Origin: Pseudomonadota bacterium
GTDB lineage: Bacteria; Pseudomonadota; Alphaproteobacteria; Acetobacterales; Acetobacteraceae
Reading direction: 5' to 3'
Assembly (NCBI GenBank): GCA_021808545.1
Contig: JAKBBM010000012.1
Location: forward strand, 1 to 44,468
DNA: 44,468 bases
This document shows positions 1-8,122 of this stretch, in pieces (the first letter of the stretch is position 1; each line of letters starts with the position of its first letter). The position numbers and the translations under genes were made by a program. Below the pieces are notes generated by a model. That model saw only the letters and a program-made list of their open reading frames with translations, did no database searches and was not told the DNA's origin.

Positions 1-471
1 CTCACCCGTACCGTGGGCTTTGTGGAAGGCACGGCAAAGACCTTTGCCAACTGGACCAACATGCTGGTGGAACAGCAATATAACCAGCTCGCCACCACCG
101 ATCAGGCGATGTTCCAAAAGGCTGGCGGAGATCCCGCGATCTTCTACCTGCATGGCTATTGGAAGCTGGCGCCCGACGAGGCGCTGGTTATACAAACCGC
201 CGTGCCTGCTTGTGTGTTCTGGAATTTCCAGTGCGACAATGTGTGGTTCGAATCACTCGATTACCGGCATCACCGCATCCATGTGAACGCGCATAGCGCG
301 AAGCTGAACGCCGACGGCACGCTGACCCTGGTGCTCGCCCCGCATGATACAGGGGTTGGGAATTGGATTGATACCGCCGGGCACGCACATGGCACCATGC
401 TATTGCGCTGGACCGGTGCTAAGGAGCATCCGGTTCCCACAACAAAATTGGTGAAACTGAATGACCTCTGA
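1..471 (+). CDS. DUF1214 domain protein, C-terminal part (5' end outside window)
   Basis: The reading frame is open from the first base (Leu-Thr-Arg-Thr-Val), so the GTG at 13 is probably internal and the gene begins before the window. The visible 156 residues match what I recall of the DUF1214 C-terminal domain: a YLHGYWKLAPDEALVI stretch, then FWNFQCDNVWFESLDY, then an HDTGVGNWIDTAGHAHG segment followed by LLRW. The family has no well-defined reaction and is often found beside oxidoreductases and SnoaL-like proteins. The stop codon overlaps the next gene by 11 bases, so the two are probably translationally coupled. The family call is fairly firm; the function is unknown. Confidence 0.75.
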   Translation, partial: LTRTVGFVEGTAKTFANWTNMLVEQQYNQLATTDQAMFQKAGGDPAIFYLHGYWKLAPDEALVIQTAVPACVFWNFQCDNVWFESLDYRHHRIHVNAHSAKLNADGTLTLVLAPHDTGVGNWIDTAGHAHGTMLLRWTGAKEHPVPTTKLVKLNDL

Positions 472-940
472 TCTCGAAACGCGGATCGCCCGGCTAGAAG
501 CCGAAAGTGAAATCCGTAGGCTGAAGGCGCGTTATCTGAATGCCTGTGATCTTAAGGATGTGGCTGCCATCCGTGGCTGCTTCACCGACGATGCCGCGCT
601 GGATTATGCCCCCATGGGGCAATTCAACCTGGATCAGCTGATCGCCGTGTTCACAAAATTCGCGGTGGAGCAGCCTATCGTCGATTCCCATCAGATGCAT
701 AATGGCGAGATCGAGATTGTGGATGCGGACCACGCCCGGGCACGCTGGAATCTGGGCTTTACCACCTATGATCCACGCACCGGCGCATTCCGGCTGATGA
801 GCGGGCTGTATGAGGATGAATACCGCCGCACGCCCGCGGGCTGGCGCATCGCCAAATCCCGCCACACACCGCGCCTGATCGCCGATGGCACACTGACAGA
901 CGCAAGCGTGAAGGCGAGCATCGTCAAGCCGGAGGCATGA
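461..940 (+). CDS. SnoaL-like / NTF2-fold protein
   Basis: A 159-aa protein. It starts with a charged helix (LETRIARLEAESEIRRLKAR) and continues with the alpha+beta cone typical of SnoaL-like domains: YLNACDLKDVAAIRGCFTDDAALDY near residues 25-50 and a C-terminal strand pair ending GWRIAKSRHTPR. Members of this fold are small dehydratases, isomerases or ligand-binding proteins, and sequence alone does not say which. The start ATG lies inside the end of the DUF1214 gene, so the pair forms one transcription unit. The unit probably belongs to the oxidative catabolic cluster that follows, but this is inferred only from proximity. Confidence 0.75.
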   Translation: MTSDLETRIARLEAESEIRRLKARYLNACDLKDVAAIRGCFTDDAALDYAPMGQFNLDQLIAVFTKFAVEQPIVDSHQMHNGEIEIVDADHARARWNLGFTTYDPRTGAFRLMSGLYEDEYRRTPAGWRIAKSRHTPRLIADGTLTDASVKASIVKPEA

Positions 941-946
941 GCCGCC

Positions 947-983
947 GCGTATAGGCATGGCCAAGCCGGCCATGCTTATACGC
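947..983. terminator. 16-bp stem hairpin after SnoaL gene
   Basis: An inverted repeat with arms at 947-962 and 968-983 and a 5-base loop; all positions pair except one G-T wobble. It begins 6 bases after the SnoaL stop codon. There is no clear T run after it on the plus strand, so it may be a poor intrinsic terminator or an RNA-stabilising hairpin. Confidence 0.5.
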
Positions 984-1057
984 GCATGATTTTACGCGCC
1001 CTGGGTTGGCTTAGAACCTTCAGCTTTTAGCTCAAGGCTCTCGCTTTATGTTTGAAC

Positions 1058-1114
1058 GAGCAATTTCATGTGTTTATCTTGACGCTACCGCGTCAACCTA
1101 AACACATATTGCTC
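1058..1114. repeat. Long compound palindrome between convergent genes
   Basis: The outer arms gagcaat (1058-1064) and attgctc (1108-1114) pair, then atgtgttta (1068-1076) pairs with taaacacat (1099-1107). An inner perfect stem ttgacgc/gcgtcaa (1079-1085/1090-1096) has a four-base loop. The whole fold is one hairpin of about 57 bases with a three-base bulge. It ends exactly at the stop codon of the minus-strand SDR gene. It could be a bidirectional terminator or one copy of a dispersed palindromic repeat. I found no second copy in this window. Confidence 0.6.
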
Positions 1115-1896
1115 TAGTGCAGAATGGACCCGCCATCGACGGCGATGGTCTGCCCATTGATCCATTCCCCATCGGCGGAGGCGAGCATCGCCACCATGGC
1201 CGCGATATCCTCGGGCCGGCCCAGACGCACCGCCCGGGTCTGCGCCATCATGTAATCCAGCCAGTCCGAGGGAATACCATCACGATTTTCATCCGTAACG
1301 ATGAACCCAGGCATGATGGCGTTGGCGCGAATATTGTTGATCCCCCAGCGCACCGCCACATGGCGCACCAGCGCGTTCAGCCCCCCCTTGCTCATGGCAT
1401 AGCACGGGCGCGTGGGCTCTCCCGCCAGAGAGGCCGTGGATGAGGTGTAGATGAGCGCGCCGCCGCCCCGCCGCAGCAAGGCCGGCACCGCATGGCGCGT
1501 CAGGCGCAGCATGCCCTTGAGGTTGACATCGAGCGTGCGGTCGAAAATCTCGTCGCTGACCTCCACCGCGTCGCTATCGTCGTGGATCGCCCGCAGATCG
1601 GCGAAATTGGCATGAACCGCATCCAAGGCGCCAAATTCGGACTCGGCACGGGCCACCAGGGCCGCCGCGGAATCATCGCAGGTGGCGTCGAAAATCTGGG
1701 CCCGCGCCGCGCCGCCGCGCGCGGCGATCTCGGCCACCACGGCATCAAGCCGCGCCACCTCGCCCTCGGGCGCGGCCACGATAACCCGTGCCCCCTCCTC
1801 GGCCAGGCGGAAAGCCGAAACCCGGCCAATGCCGGAGCTCCCTCCGGCGACAATAATACTCTTGCCCTCAAGCCGGCGGCAATGGCTTGCCTGCAT
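1114..1896 (-). CDS. SDR-family oxidoreductase with unusual NNAG position
   Basis: A 260-aa classical short-chain dehydrogenase/reductase. It has the cofactor-binding AGGSSGIG motif near residue 16, the active-site serine in YTSSTASLAG, the YAMSK tyrosine-lysine pair, and GWINGQTIAVDGG-like residues at the end (EWINGQTIAVDGGSILH). The start chosen is ATG at 1896, which has a strong GGGAGGA ribosome site 7 bases upstream; a longer frame to 1959 lacks such a site. The structural NNAG motif is replaced by ANFAD, which is uncommon and may point to a subfamily with altered packing near the active site. The substrate is not predictable. It is divergent from the SDR at 2170. Confidence 0.85.
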   Translation of the reverse strand: MQASHCRRLEGKSIIVAGGSSGIGRVSAFRLAEEGARVIVAAPEGEVARLDAVVAEIAARGGAARAQIFDATCDDSAAALVARAESEFGALDAVHANFADLRAIHDDSDAVEVSDEIFDRTLDVNLKGMLRLTRHAVPALLRRGGGALIYTSSTASLAGEPTRPCYAMSKGGLNALVRHVAVRWGINNIRANAIMPGFIVTDENRDGIPSDWLDYMMAQTRAVRLGRPEDIAAMVAMLASADGEWINGQTIAVDGGSILH

Positions 1897-2116
1897 TCCA
1901 GTTCCTCCCTTTATCTTCGCCGTCATGGCGCAATGCCGGCGCCCAAACGGCCCCGGCACGCGCGCTTGGCACCATTAGGAGGCGGGATTGGCCAAAAGCA
2001 AGTGGAATATATGTTTGCGTAATGAAACAAGCGCCAGGCAACGCATCCCTATTGTCTTGCGGCGGGAGCATGGTTAAGCTTCGCTGTTGAACCGACAAAG
2101 ATTTTGGGGCGGCACG

Positions 2117-2122
2117 TATAAT
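2117..2122 (+). promoter_or_regulatory. Possible -10 element (TATAAT) of the second SDR gene
   Basis: A perfect TATAAT lies 48 bases before the chosen ATG at 2170, in the divergent spacer (1897-2169). A convincing -35 box at normal spacing is missing; the sequence ccgaca is 19 bases upstream. Weak prediction. Confidence 0.3.
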
Positions 2123-2169
2123 GCCCGTCCCGCGTTAAGTGAAACAACAAAATGAGGGAAGAGGGATCA

Positions 2170-3024
2170 ATGGCCCAGGATAAAACTGTGTTTTCAGGCG
2201 GCGTCGCCGTGATTACCGGCGCGGGTGCGGGGATTGGCGCGGGCCTGGCCCGCCGCGCGGGCGCGCTGGGCATGACCGTGGTGGTGACCGATATTTCCGA
2301 AGAGCGGGCCAAAGCCGTGGCCGAGGAAATCCGCGCCCAAGGCGGCAAGGCCGAGCCGGTGGTGGTGGATGTCTCCAAACCCGAGGAGCTCGACCGCCTG
2401 GCCGCCCTGGTGCATGAGCGGTTTGGCGATGTCCGGCTGCTGATCAACAATGCAGGGATCGAGACGATCGGCCATGTCTGGGAAATTCCCACCGCGCGCT
2501 GGGAAGCCACCCTCAATATCAACATTCACGGGGTGGTGCATGGCGTGCGCGCCTTTGTGCCCTATATGCTCAAAGCCGGCAAAGAGGCCTGGATCGCCAA
2601 CCTCGCCTCCATTGGCGCGTTCGGCATGATGCCCGACCAAACCGCCTATATCATGAGCAAACACGCCGTGCAGGCCTTTAGCGAGTGCCTGTATCTGGAA
2701 ATGGAACTGGTCAAGGCGCCGATCCACGTTAGCTCGGTGGTTCCCGGCATGGTCAAGACCAGCATTTTCGATGCCAGCGCGGGCGCCGGCGAACCCAAAA
2801 ATGCCAGCCACCACCGCACCGTGATGCGCGAGCTGATGGCGAATTACGGCATGGAGCTGGCCGACGCCGCGAAAGTTGTGATGGAGCAGATCGCCGCTGG
2901 AAAATTCTGGGTCTCGACCCAGCCGGACATGACCGCGCAGAGCCTGGAGGCGCGCATAGCCTTCTTCCGCGAACAGAGCGCGCCGCATTTAAGCGAACAA
3001 GCCAAGCAGCTGATCGGCCAGTAA
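2170..3024 (+). CDS. SDR-family NAD(P)-dependent oxidoreductase
   Basis: A 284-aa short-chain dehydrogenase. It has the Rossmann motif TGAGAGIG near residue 14, a following DIS acidic residue compatible with NAD, the intact LLINNAGIE motif, the serine in NLASIGAFG, and YIMSK as the catalytic Tyr/Lys. An ATG at 2152 is in frame, but the AGGGAAGAGGG ribosome site sits just before the ATG at 2170, so I prefer the latter. The C-terminal 60 residues (VMEQIAAGKFWVSTQPD onward) resemble SDRs acting on bulky alcohols or steroids, but that is only an impression. It is followed by a clear terminator and so is probably monocistronic. Confidence 0.85.
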   Translation: MAQDKTVFSGGVAVITGAGAGIGAGLARRAGALGMTVVVTDISEERAKAVAEEIRAQGGKAEPVVVDVSKPEELDRLAALVHERFGDVRLLINNAGIETIGHVWEIPTARWEATLNINIHGVVHGVRAFVPYMLKAGKEAWIANLASIGAFGMMPDQTAYIMSKHAVQAFSECLYLEMELVKAPIHVSSVVPGMVKTSIFDASAGAGEPKNASHHRTVMRELMANYGMELADAAKVVMEQIAAGKFWVSTQPDMTAQSLEARIAFFREQSAPHLSEQAKQLIGQ

Positions 3025-3048
3025 GCAGGCCACACCATAGGCTTGCCA

Positions 3049-3077
3049 ACGGCCCGCCCTCTTGCGGGCCGTTTTTT
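3049..3077 (+). terminator. Rho-independent terminator after SDR gene
   Basis: Perfect 9-bp stem acggcccgc/gcgggccgt (3049-3057 and 3064-3072) with a 6-base loop, followed by six T residues (3072-3077). It lies 24 bases after the SDR stop codon. Confidence 0.9.
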
Positions 3078-3235
3078 ATGGATTTTTGTCCGCAACGGTT
3101 CCATGCATAGGGGCAGGCGGCCATCCAGCAAACGTCTTCCGGTCAGCCAAAAAGCGCAAAACCGGACAAAAACCATAATCCCCCGCCAAGCCGGTCTTGG
3201 CCGCCGCCCGATATGATGCAAACCAAGAAACGCCC

Positions 3236-4108
3236 ATGAACCCGACCCCACATATCCTCGCTGAAATCCGCACACCAATCGCTGATGCGCAGATCACCGA
3301 ATGGCACTGGCCAACACCAATGGAGACCGAGGCCCGCGAGACCCGGCATATGCTGGAAATGTCGTTGCCGCCGCACGCAACCGAGGGGCTGGGCTGTTTT
3401 CCCGAGATCGCGCCGCAACCTTATACCAATATTGGCGGCATGTTCTTGCGCCCGGCCGGCATATTGCTGCGCGCGCGCGGCCCCGGCGGCTATAACCGCG
3501 TGGTGCGTTGCGCCGTGACGCCGGACTCCTTCACCGCGCTGAGCGCGCATGACGCCGAATGGTCGGAGCGGGAATTACGCGCCTGCCTGGATTTGCGCAG
3601 CGAGACCCAACGCCTGCTGCTGCGCCGCCTGCACGATGAGCTGGCCGCGCCCGGCATGGCCAGCACCGCCCTGGTGGAGGCTTATGCCACGGCCCTGATC
3701 ATCGAGACCGCGCGCCGCTTGCATGGCTTGCGCGAAATGCCGGTTGGCGGGCGGCTTTCGCCCTGGCAATACCGGCGCATCTGCGAGCGCGTGAATGACG
3801 ACGCCCCTCCCCCAACGGTCAGCGAACTCGCCGGCCTGTGCGGGCTGAGCCCGCGCCATCTGCTGCGGCTGTACCGCAATTTTTCCGGCGAGACGGTCAC
3901 CGCCTATATAGAGCGCGCCCAGGCCGAGCGCGCCCGGCGGATGCTGACCGAGACCAGCCTGCCGCTGAAGGAGATCGCCGCCCAACTCGGCTTTGCCCGG
4001 CCCAGCAGCTTCGCCACCGCCTTTCGGCGCGCCTGCGGCCTCACGCCGCGCCTGTACCGGCAGCAATACGGCGTTTGCAGTCCGCTCAACCGGCGCAATA
4101 TCGGCTGA
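3236..4108 (+). CDS. AraC-family transcriptional regulator
   Basis: A 290-aa regulator. The last 100 residues form the AraC double helix-turn-helix: VSELAGLCGLSPRHLLRLYRN as the first motif, LPLKEIAAQLGFARPSSFATAFRR as the second, closing with GLTPRLYRQQ. The N-terminal 170 residues form a divergent sensing domain that I cannot assign to a ligand. The ATG at 3236 is chosen over an upstream in-frame TTG at 3197; its ribosome site is weak (aagaaacg). The GMC oxidoreductase follows 30 bases later on the same strand, so the two are probably co-transcribed and the regulator may control that gene. Confidence 0.85.
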   Translation: MNPTPHILAEIRTPIADAQITEWHWPTPMETEARETRHMLEMSLPPHATEGLGCFPEIAPQPYTNIGGMFLRPAGILLRARGPGGYNRVVRCAVTPDSFTALSAHDAEWSERELRACLDLRSETQRLLLRRLHDELAAPGMASTALVEAYATALIIETARRLHGLREMPVGGRLSPWQYRRICERVNDDAPPPTVSELAGLCGLSPRHLLRLYRNFSGETVTAYIERAQAERARRMLTETSLPLKEIAAQLGFARPSSFATAFRRACGLTPRLYRQQYGVCSPLNRRNIG

Positions 4109-4138
4109 ACCGCCGCCCCAGGGAGGATAACAAACAGC

Positions 4139-5743
4139 ATGAACGACCAAAACACATACGATTATATCGTCGTCGGCGCGGGCTCAGCCGGCTGCGTGAT
4201 GGCCGCGCGCCTCTCGGAAGACCCGAACTGCCGGGTGTTGCTTTTGGAGGCGGGCGGGCGCGACAACAGCATCTTCATCCGCGCGCCGGGCGGGCTGCTG
4301 CCCATTTTGCATCAGGGCTGGTTCAGCTGGATTCACGCCACCGTGCCGCAGAAAAACGCCAATGACCGAGTGGTCTATGTGCCGCGCGGCAAGGTGCTGG
4401 GCGGGTCCTCCTCGATCAACGGGATGGTGTATGACCGCGGCACCCATACCGATTACGATGTGTGGCGCCAGCTCGGCAATGAGGGCTGGAGCTACGCGGA
4501 TGTACTGCCCTACTTCAAGAAACTCGAAAATTACCATGGCGGGGCGAATGAGTTTCATGGCGGCGGCGGGCCGGTGCGGGTCAGCCGCCCCGGCATCCGC
4601 CATCCGCTGGCGCGCGCCTTTCATGACGCGGCGGTGGCCGCCGGCGTGCCCCATAACGAGGACATGAACGGCGCCACGCGCGAGGGTGTTGGCCCGACCG
4701 ACGTGACCGCCTCGGGCGGGCGCCGCTTTAGTGCCGCGCACAGCTATCTCGACCCCGCGCGCGGGCGGTCCAACCTGCATATCGTCACTAATGCGCAGAC
4801 CACGCGCGTGCTGTTTGAGGGCAAGCGCGCCGTGGGCGTGGAGTTCCGGCAGGGGAACCAGCTAAAACAGGCCCGGGCGCGGCGGGAGGTTATAATGTCC
4901 GCGGGCGCCATCCATTCGCCGCACCTGCTCATGCTCTCGGGCGTGGGCGAGGCGGCCCAGCTCGCCGCATTCGGCGTGCCCGTGGTGCATGACCTGCCCG
5001 GTGTGGGCCAGAATTACCGCGACCATGTGGCCGTGTCGGTGAAACATGCCTGCCTGAAGCCGGTCTCGCTGTATAATTTCTTCAACCCCGTGATCGCGGC
5101 GCGGGAGGCGGCGAAATTCCTGCTGTTCCGCCGGGGCATGCTGGCGCAGCCGCCGATGGAGACGGTCGCCTATATGCGCGTGATGCCGGGATCGTCGGAG
5201 CCGGACATCAAAATTCATTTCAGCATGGCGCTGTATGAGGCGATGGGCCGCGAGTTGACCATGAAGCATGGGTTTTTCGCGCATATCGACCTGCTGGCGC
5301 CCGAGAGCGTGGGGCAGATCCGCCTCGCCTCGCCCGATCCGTTCACCATGCCCGCGATCGACCCCAACATCCTGGCCACGCCTGGCGATATGGCGCTGGG
5401 ACGCGCGGCCATTCGCGGCGTGCGCAGGATTTTCGCGCAGGCGCCGTTCAATGAGTTGCGCGGGCCAGAACTCGCACCCGGCCCTGACGTGGAGAGCGAT
5501 GCGGCGCTGGATGAGTATCTGCGCGCCAATGCCGCTCCCGATATTCATTCCACCGGCACCTGCCGCATGGGACATGACCCCATGGCCGTGGTGGACCCGC
5601 AATTGCGCGTGCATGGGGTGGAGGGGCTGAGGGTTGTCGATGCCTCGGTGATGCCGCGCGTGCCAGGCGGCAATACCAACGTGCCGGTGATGATGATCGC
5701 CGAGAAGGCCGCCGATATGATCCGGGGCCGCCAGGCCGGCTGA
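4139..5743 (+). CDS. GMC-family FAD-dependent oxidoreductase (choline/alcohol dehydrogenase type)
   Basis: A 534-aa protein, the usual length for this family. The FAD-binding [16 protein letters not shown] motif starts near residue 13, followed by LLLEAGG. Both GMC signatures are present: [18 protein letters not shown] near residue 83 and a [15 protein letters not shown]-type stretch near 255. The catalytic pair appears intact, with His470 in [11 protein letters not shown] and Asn514 in [17 protein letters not shown]. Such enzymes oxidise primary alcohols or choline-like substrates and pass electrons to FAD; there is no signal peptide. A GGGAGGA ribosome site precedes the start. The substrate is unknown; neighbours suggest alcohol or aromatic/terpenoid catabolism rather than osmoprotection, because no betaine genes are nearby. 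Confidence 0.9.
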   Translation: MNDQNTYDYIVVGAGSAGCVMAARLSEDPNCRVLLLEAGGRDNSIFIRAPGGLLPILHQGWFSWIHATVPQKNANDRVVYVPRGKVLGGSSSINGMVYDRGTHTDYDVWRQLGNEGWSYADVLPYFKKLENYHGGANEFHGGGGPVRVSRPGIRHPLARAFHDAAVAAGVPHNEDMNGATREGVGPTDVTASGGRRFSAAHSYLDPARGRSNLHIVTNAQTTRVLFEGKRAVGVEFRQGNQLKQARARREVIMSAGAIHSPHLLMLSGVGEAAQLAAFGVPVVHDLPGVGQNYRDHVAVSVKHACLKPVSLYNFFNPVIAAREAAKFLLFRRGMLAQPPMETVAYMRVMPGSSEPDIKIHFSMALYEAMGRELTMKHGFFAHIDLLAPESVGQIRLASPDPFTMPAIDPNILATPGDMALGRAAIRGVRRIFAQAPFNELRGPELAPGPDVESDAALDEYLRANAAPDIHSTGTCRMGHDPMAVVDPQLRVHGVEGLRVVDASVMPRVPGGNTNVPVMMIAEKAADMIRGRQAG

Positions 5744-5867
5744 GCCGGGATGTAAGACGCGCCGCGTGGAAACAACAAAAAAGGGGAAGCCCGTGTTAAT
5801 CGCTCTCGGGCATTGAGTAATCATGTTTGATCAACAACATCGCAACAACAAAACCATGTCTTGAAAT
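5744..5867. other. Convergent spacer and left edge of the AT-rich island
   Basis: The GMC gene and the minus-strand regulator converge here. From about 5760 base composition changes abruptly to AT-rich and remains so to about 8000, then stays milder to about 11400. I see no strong terminator. A weak gcccg/cgggc pair occurs around 5790-5815. Confidence 0.4.
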
Positions 5868-6947
5868 TCAAACTTTCTCATCAAGAACGCCTTCACGGCT
5901 TATCTTGTTGCGCTTCATCATACGATATAATGTTACGCGCGAAATTCCCATATGACGCGCGGCAAGACTTAAGTTGCTTTTGGAATTTAAAATCGCGTCT
6001 TTCAAATAGTACTTTTCTTCTTTGGACCCCGGCAAAAAATTTTTCTTGGAAAAGCTCGGATCGCTTATTTTATCTTTCTGATAAAATTCCATGTTGATTG
6101 GTTCCAATGATAAATCTGATACAGAGATAAACTCATCCTGCCCCATAACAACCGCCCTTCGAATGGCTGAAATCATTTCCCTGATATTTCCTGGCCACGG
6201 GTAGGTCTCCATAAATATTTTTGTTCTTTCAGAAAATCCAACAATATTCCTGCCCAATTCAACAGCGAATTTATGCAGAAAAAAATTCGCCAATAGAAGA
6301 ATATCGCCATCTCTGTCACGCAGAGCTGGAAGATGCAGAGGAAGAACGTTCAACCTATAATAAAGATCTTCTCTAAATTTTCCTTCCATCACCGCGCGAC
6401 GAAGATCAACATGTGTGGCGGATATAACGCGCGCGCAAACCTGAATAACTTGATGCCCACCAACCCTTATAATTGTTCCTTCCTGCAAGAAGCGAAGTAA
6501 GTGGCCCTGCAGGTCTAAAGGAAGATCTCCTATTTCATCAAGAAATATTGTACCTTTATTCGCCAACTCGATAAGACCAATCTTACGATTATTGGCGCCT
6601 GTAAATGCTCCTTTTTCATATCCAAAGAGCTCTGAAGCAATGAGGGATGGCGGAAGAGACGCGCAATTTATAGCAACAAAGCGTCCTGATTGAAAAGATG
6701 AGCGTTGATGAATGGCTCTTGCCACCAACTCTTTCCCCGTTCCACTCTCTCCTGTAATTAAAATTGGCGCGCTGGTCGGCGCTTGTCGCCTTATCATATT
6801 GAATATGCTTTTCATGGCCGCGCTCTCTCCAACCATAAATTCTTCGGTTGGAGATGAATGTATATCATGATCAAAAAAAGTCGTTTTAAATATAACTTCT
6901 TCTGATTTTGTTTTTTCTGCCACACGAACCTTATTATAATCCGGCAT
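5868..6947 (-). CDS. Sigma-54-dependent transcriptional activator without sensory domain (AAA+ / Fis)
   Basis: A 359-aa bacterial enhancer-binding protein. After about 37 residues that form no recognised domain comes the full AAA+ core: Walker A GESGTGKE near residues 66-73, an intact GAFTGA loop (113-118) that contacts sigma-54, Walker B TIFLDEIGD near 134-141, and a FREDLYYRLNVLPL segment. The last 30 residues are a Fis-type helix-turn-helix (LAARHMGISRVTLYRMMKRN). There is no receiver, GAF or PAS domain, so activity must be set by amount, by a partner or by a non-canonical ligand. The ATG at 6947 is chosen because AGGAAG sits 5 bases upstream; the frame extends to 6977. Codon use is much more AT-rich than in the flanking genes, suggesting a different origin. 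It faces the hybrid kinase-like gene across about 1.1 kb. Confidence 0.9.
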   Translation of the reverse strand: MPDYNKVRVAEKTKSEEVIFKTTFFDHDIHSSPTEEFMVGESAAMKSIFNMIRRQAPTSAPILITGESGTGKELVARAIHQRSSFQSGRFVAINCASLPPSLIASELFGYEKGAFTGANNRKIGLIELANKGTIFLDEIGDLPLDLQGHLLRFLQEGTIIRVGGHQVIQVCARVISATHVDLRRAVMEGKFREDLYYRLNVLPLHLPALRDRDGDILLLANFFLHKFAVELGRNIVGFSERTKIFMETYPWPGNIREMISAIRRAVVMGQDEFISVSDLSLEPINMEFYQKDKISDPSFSKKNFLPGSKEEKYYLKDAILNSKSNLSLAARHMGISRVTLYRMMKRNKISREGVLDEKV

Positions 6948-7144
6948 TTTTGTCTTCCTCATTTCAGAACAGACCAACAGGATTCATAAGATCCAAAACC
7001 AAGCAAAATTCATTTTTAAAAATTTTGATTCACAAAAAACAAATTCAGTCTAGGGTTATAATTCTTTCCTTGATTTGAATTATTCCACCTAAGATAGAAA
7101 ATATCTTACGTTTTTAGATTGCTATTCAGCGTATGATTTTCTTA

Positions 7145-7192
7145 CTAAGGTAGAAATACTTGCTAAAATGTTCTTCCAGAAGTTCTACCTAA
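7145..7192. repeat. Inverted repeat near end of the small ORF
   Basis: taaggtagaa (7145-7154) and ttctacctaa (7183-7192) are inverted copies with one mismatch and a 28-base spacer. Related strings occur nearby: cctaagatagaa around 7088 and ctaggtag around 7422. They may be a dispersed operator motif of the island or chance in AT-rich DNA. Confidence 0.3.
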
Positions 7193-7345
7193 ACTTCTCT
7201 GTTGGAGCAATTCTTTCAATATGCTCCGTTCGTTTTCCAGTAGTTCAGAGATTATCTTATCATCAGATCCAAACTCACCTTTAGCTAATTGATTGCAAAA
7301 TATCTTTATATTTTCTTGGCATATCCAAATCATAAGATCATTCAT
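7163..7345 (-). CDS. Small hypothetical protein (60 aa)
   Basis: A 60-aa frame in the AT-rich spacer, on the same strand as the sigma-54 activator and 215 bases upstream of its start. The product is predicted mostly helical and acidic in its middle (KGEFGSDDKIISELLENERS) with a basic tail (RSLGRTSGRTF). A purine-rich AAGAAGAG lies about 9 bases before the ATG. I recognise no family. It could be a real small regulator co-transcribed with the activator, or a chance frame. Confidence 0.35.
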   Translation of the reverse strand: MNDLMIWICQENIKIFCNQLAKGEFGSDDKIISELLENERSILKELLQQRSLGRTSGRTF

Positions 7346-8097
7346 TTGAATTACTCTTCTTGGGAATTTGAATATTGATATTCTGATGCTTATGGTCAGG
7401 AATTCTAGAATCGGATTTCGTCTAGGTAGTTTCGCCTAGTTCAAGACTGACAAGATCCAGAAAGTTAACAATAATTAATAAATAAAATCAAAATGATTTA
7501 ATACATAATAATATATGATGAAAACAGAATAAAGAAACAATCATTTCGAGACGGATCATGTATTCCATAAGACACACGCTAAAAAGAAACAAAATAGAGC
7601 GTCCGAAGGACGCCGACGTGGTATGTTAGGATTGTTGCCTTGTTTTATAAAATGGTCTTTTTCAGACTATCAAAGACTTCAGCCAGAAGAACATTTGTAC
7701 CTCAATTTTCAGCGTTAATGAGTTATATCAATGATTTTCTTGAAATCTCGTGCAAAAGCCATTCTTGGCACAAAATCTTTAAAACCATTTTTCTGTCTAA
7801 TTGCACTTACACTATGTAATTTTGATTATGCATTATTACACACATACGCGTATATTTACCCTGCGGATACCCAGCGTCAGGCTTAAGCCCATTAGCCAAT
7901 GGGTGCATATAATCAATATGGATTCTACAAAGAATTTCTTTGATTATCAATAATCATATGTTTTTGAAATTCAAGCAACAAAACGACTTCAAAAAATCAT
8001 GATCAAAATTTAGTCATACAGGCTAGGCGTCTAAACCTTGAAAATACAAAAAAAATCATTCCCGAATTGTCCGAAAGGAAATCATGCCGGTGCCATC
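7346..8097. promoter_or_regulatory. Long AT-rich spacer with palindromes upstream of the hybrid sensor gene
   Basis: About 750 bases with no convincing gene. Palindromes that could be operators are cccatt-agcc-aatggg (7888-7903) and tgattat-ca-ataatca (7941-7956), 195-210 and 142-157 bases before the ATG at 8098. A sequence TTGGCAC near 7774 matches a sigma-54 -24 half but lacks the -12 GC. No -35/-10 pair is convincing. Confidence 0.35.
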
Positions 8098-8122
8098 ATG
8101 GAAAACGATGCAGCATGTGTGA
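8084..8122 (+). other. Out-of-frame 12-codon leader ORF overlapping the hybrid sensor start
   Basis: ATG at 8084, stop TGA at 8120-8122, preceded by AAAGGAA at a spacing of 4 bases. This is the only good ribosome site in the area. It overlaps the presumed ATG of the hybrid sensor gene (8098) in a different frame. It could couple or dampen translation of the large protein, or be chance. Confidence 0.3.

Noticed and set aside
4862-5824. 320-codon minus-strand open frame
   Set aside because: Antisense shadow of the GMC oxidoreductase; His-rich, low-complexity translation typical of reversed GC-rich genes.
7772-7790. Possible sigma-54 promoter (TTGGCAC) in the island spacer
   Set aside because: The -24 half is good, but the position 10 bases after GG is TT, not GC, so the -12 element is missing.
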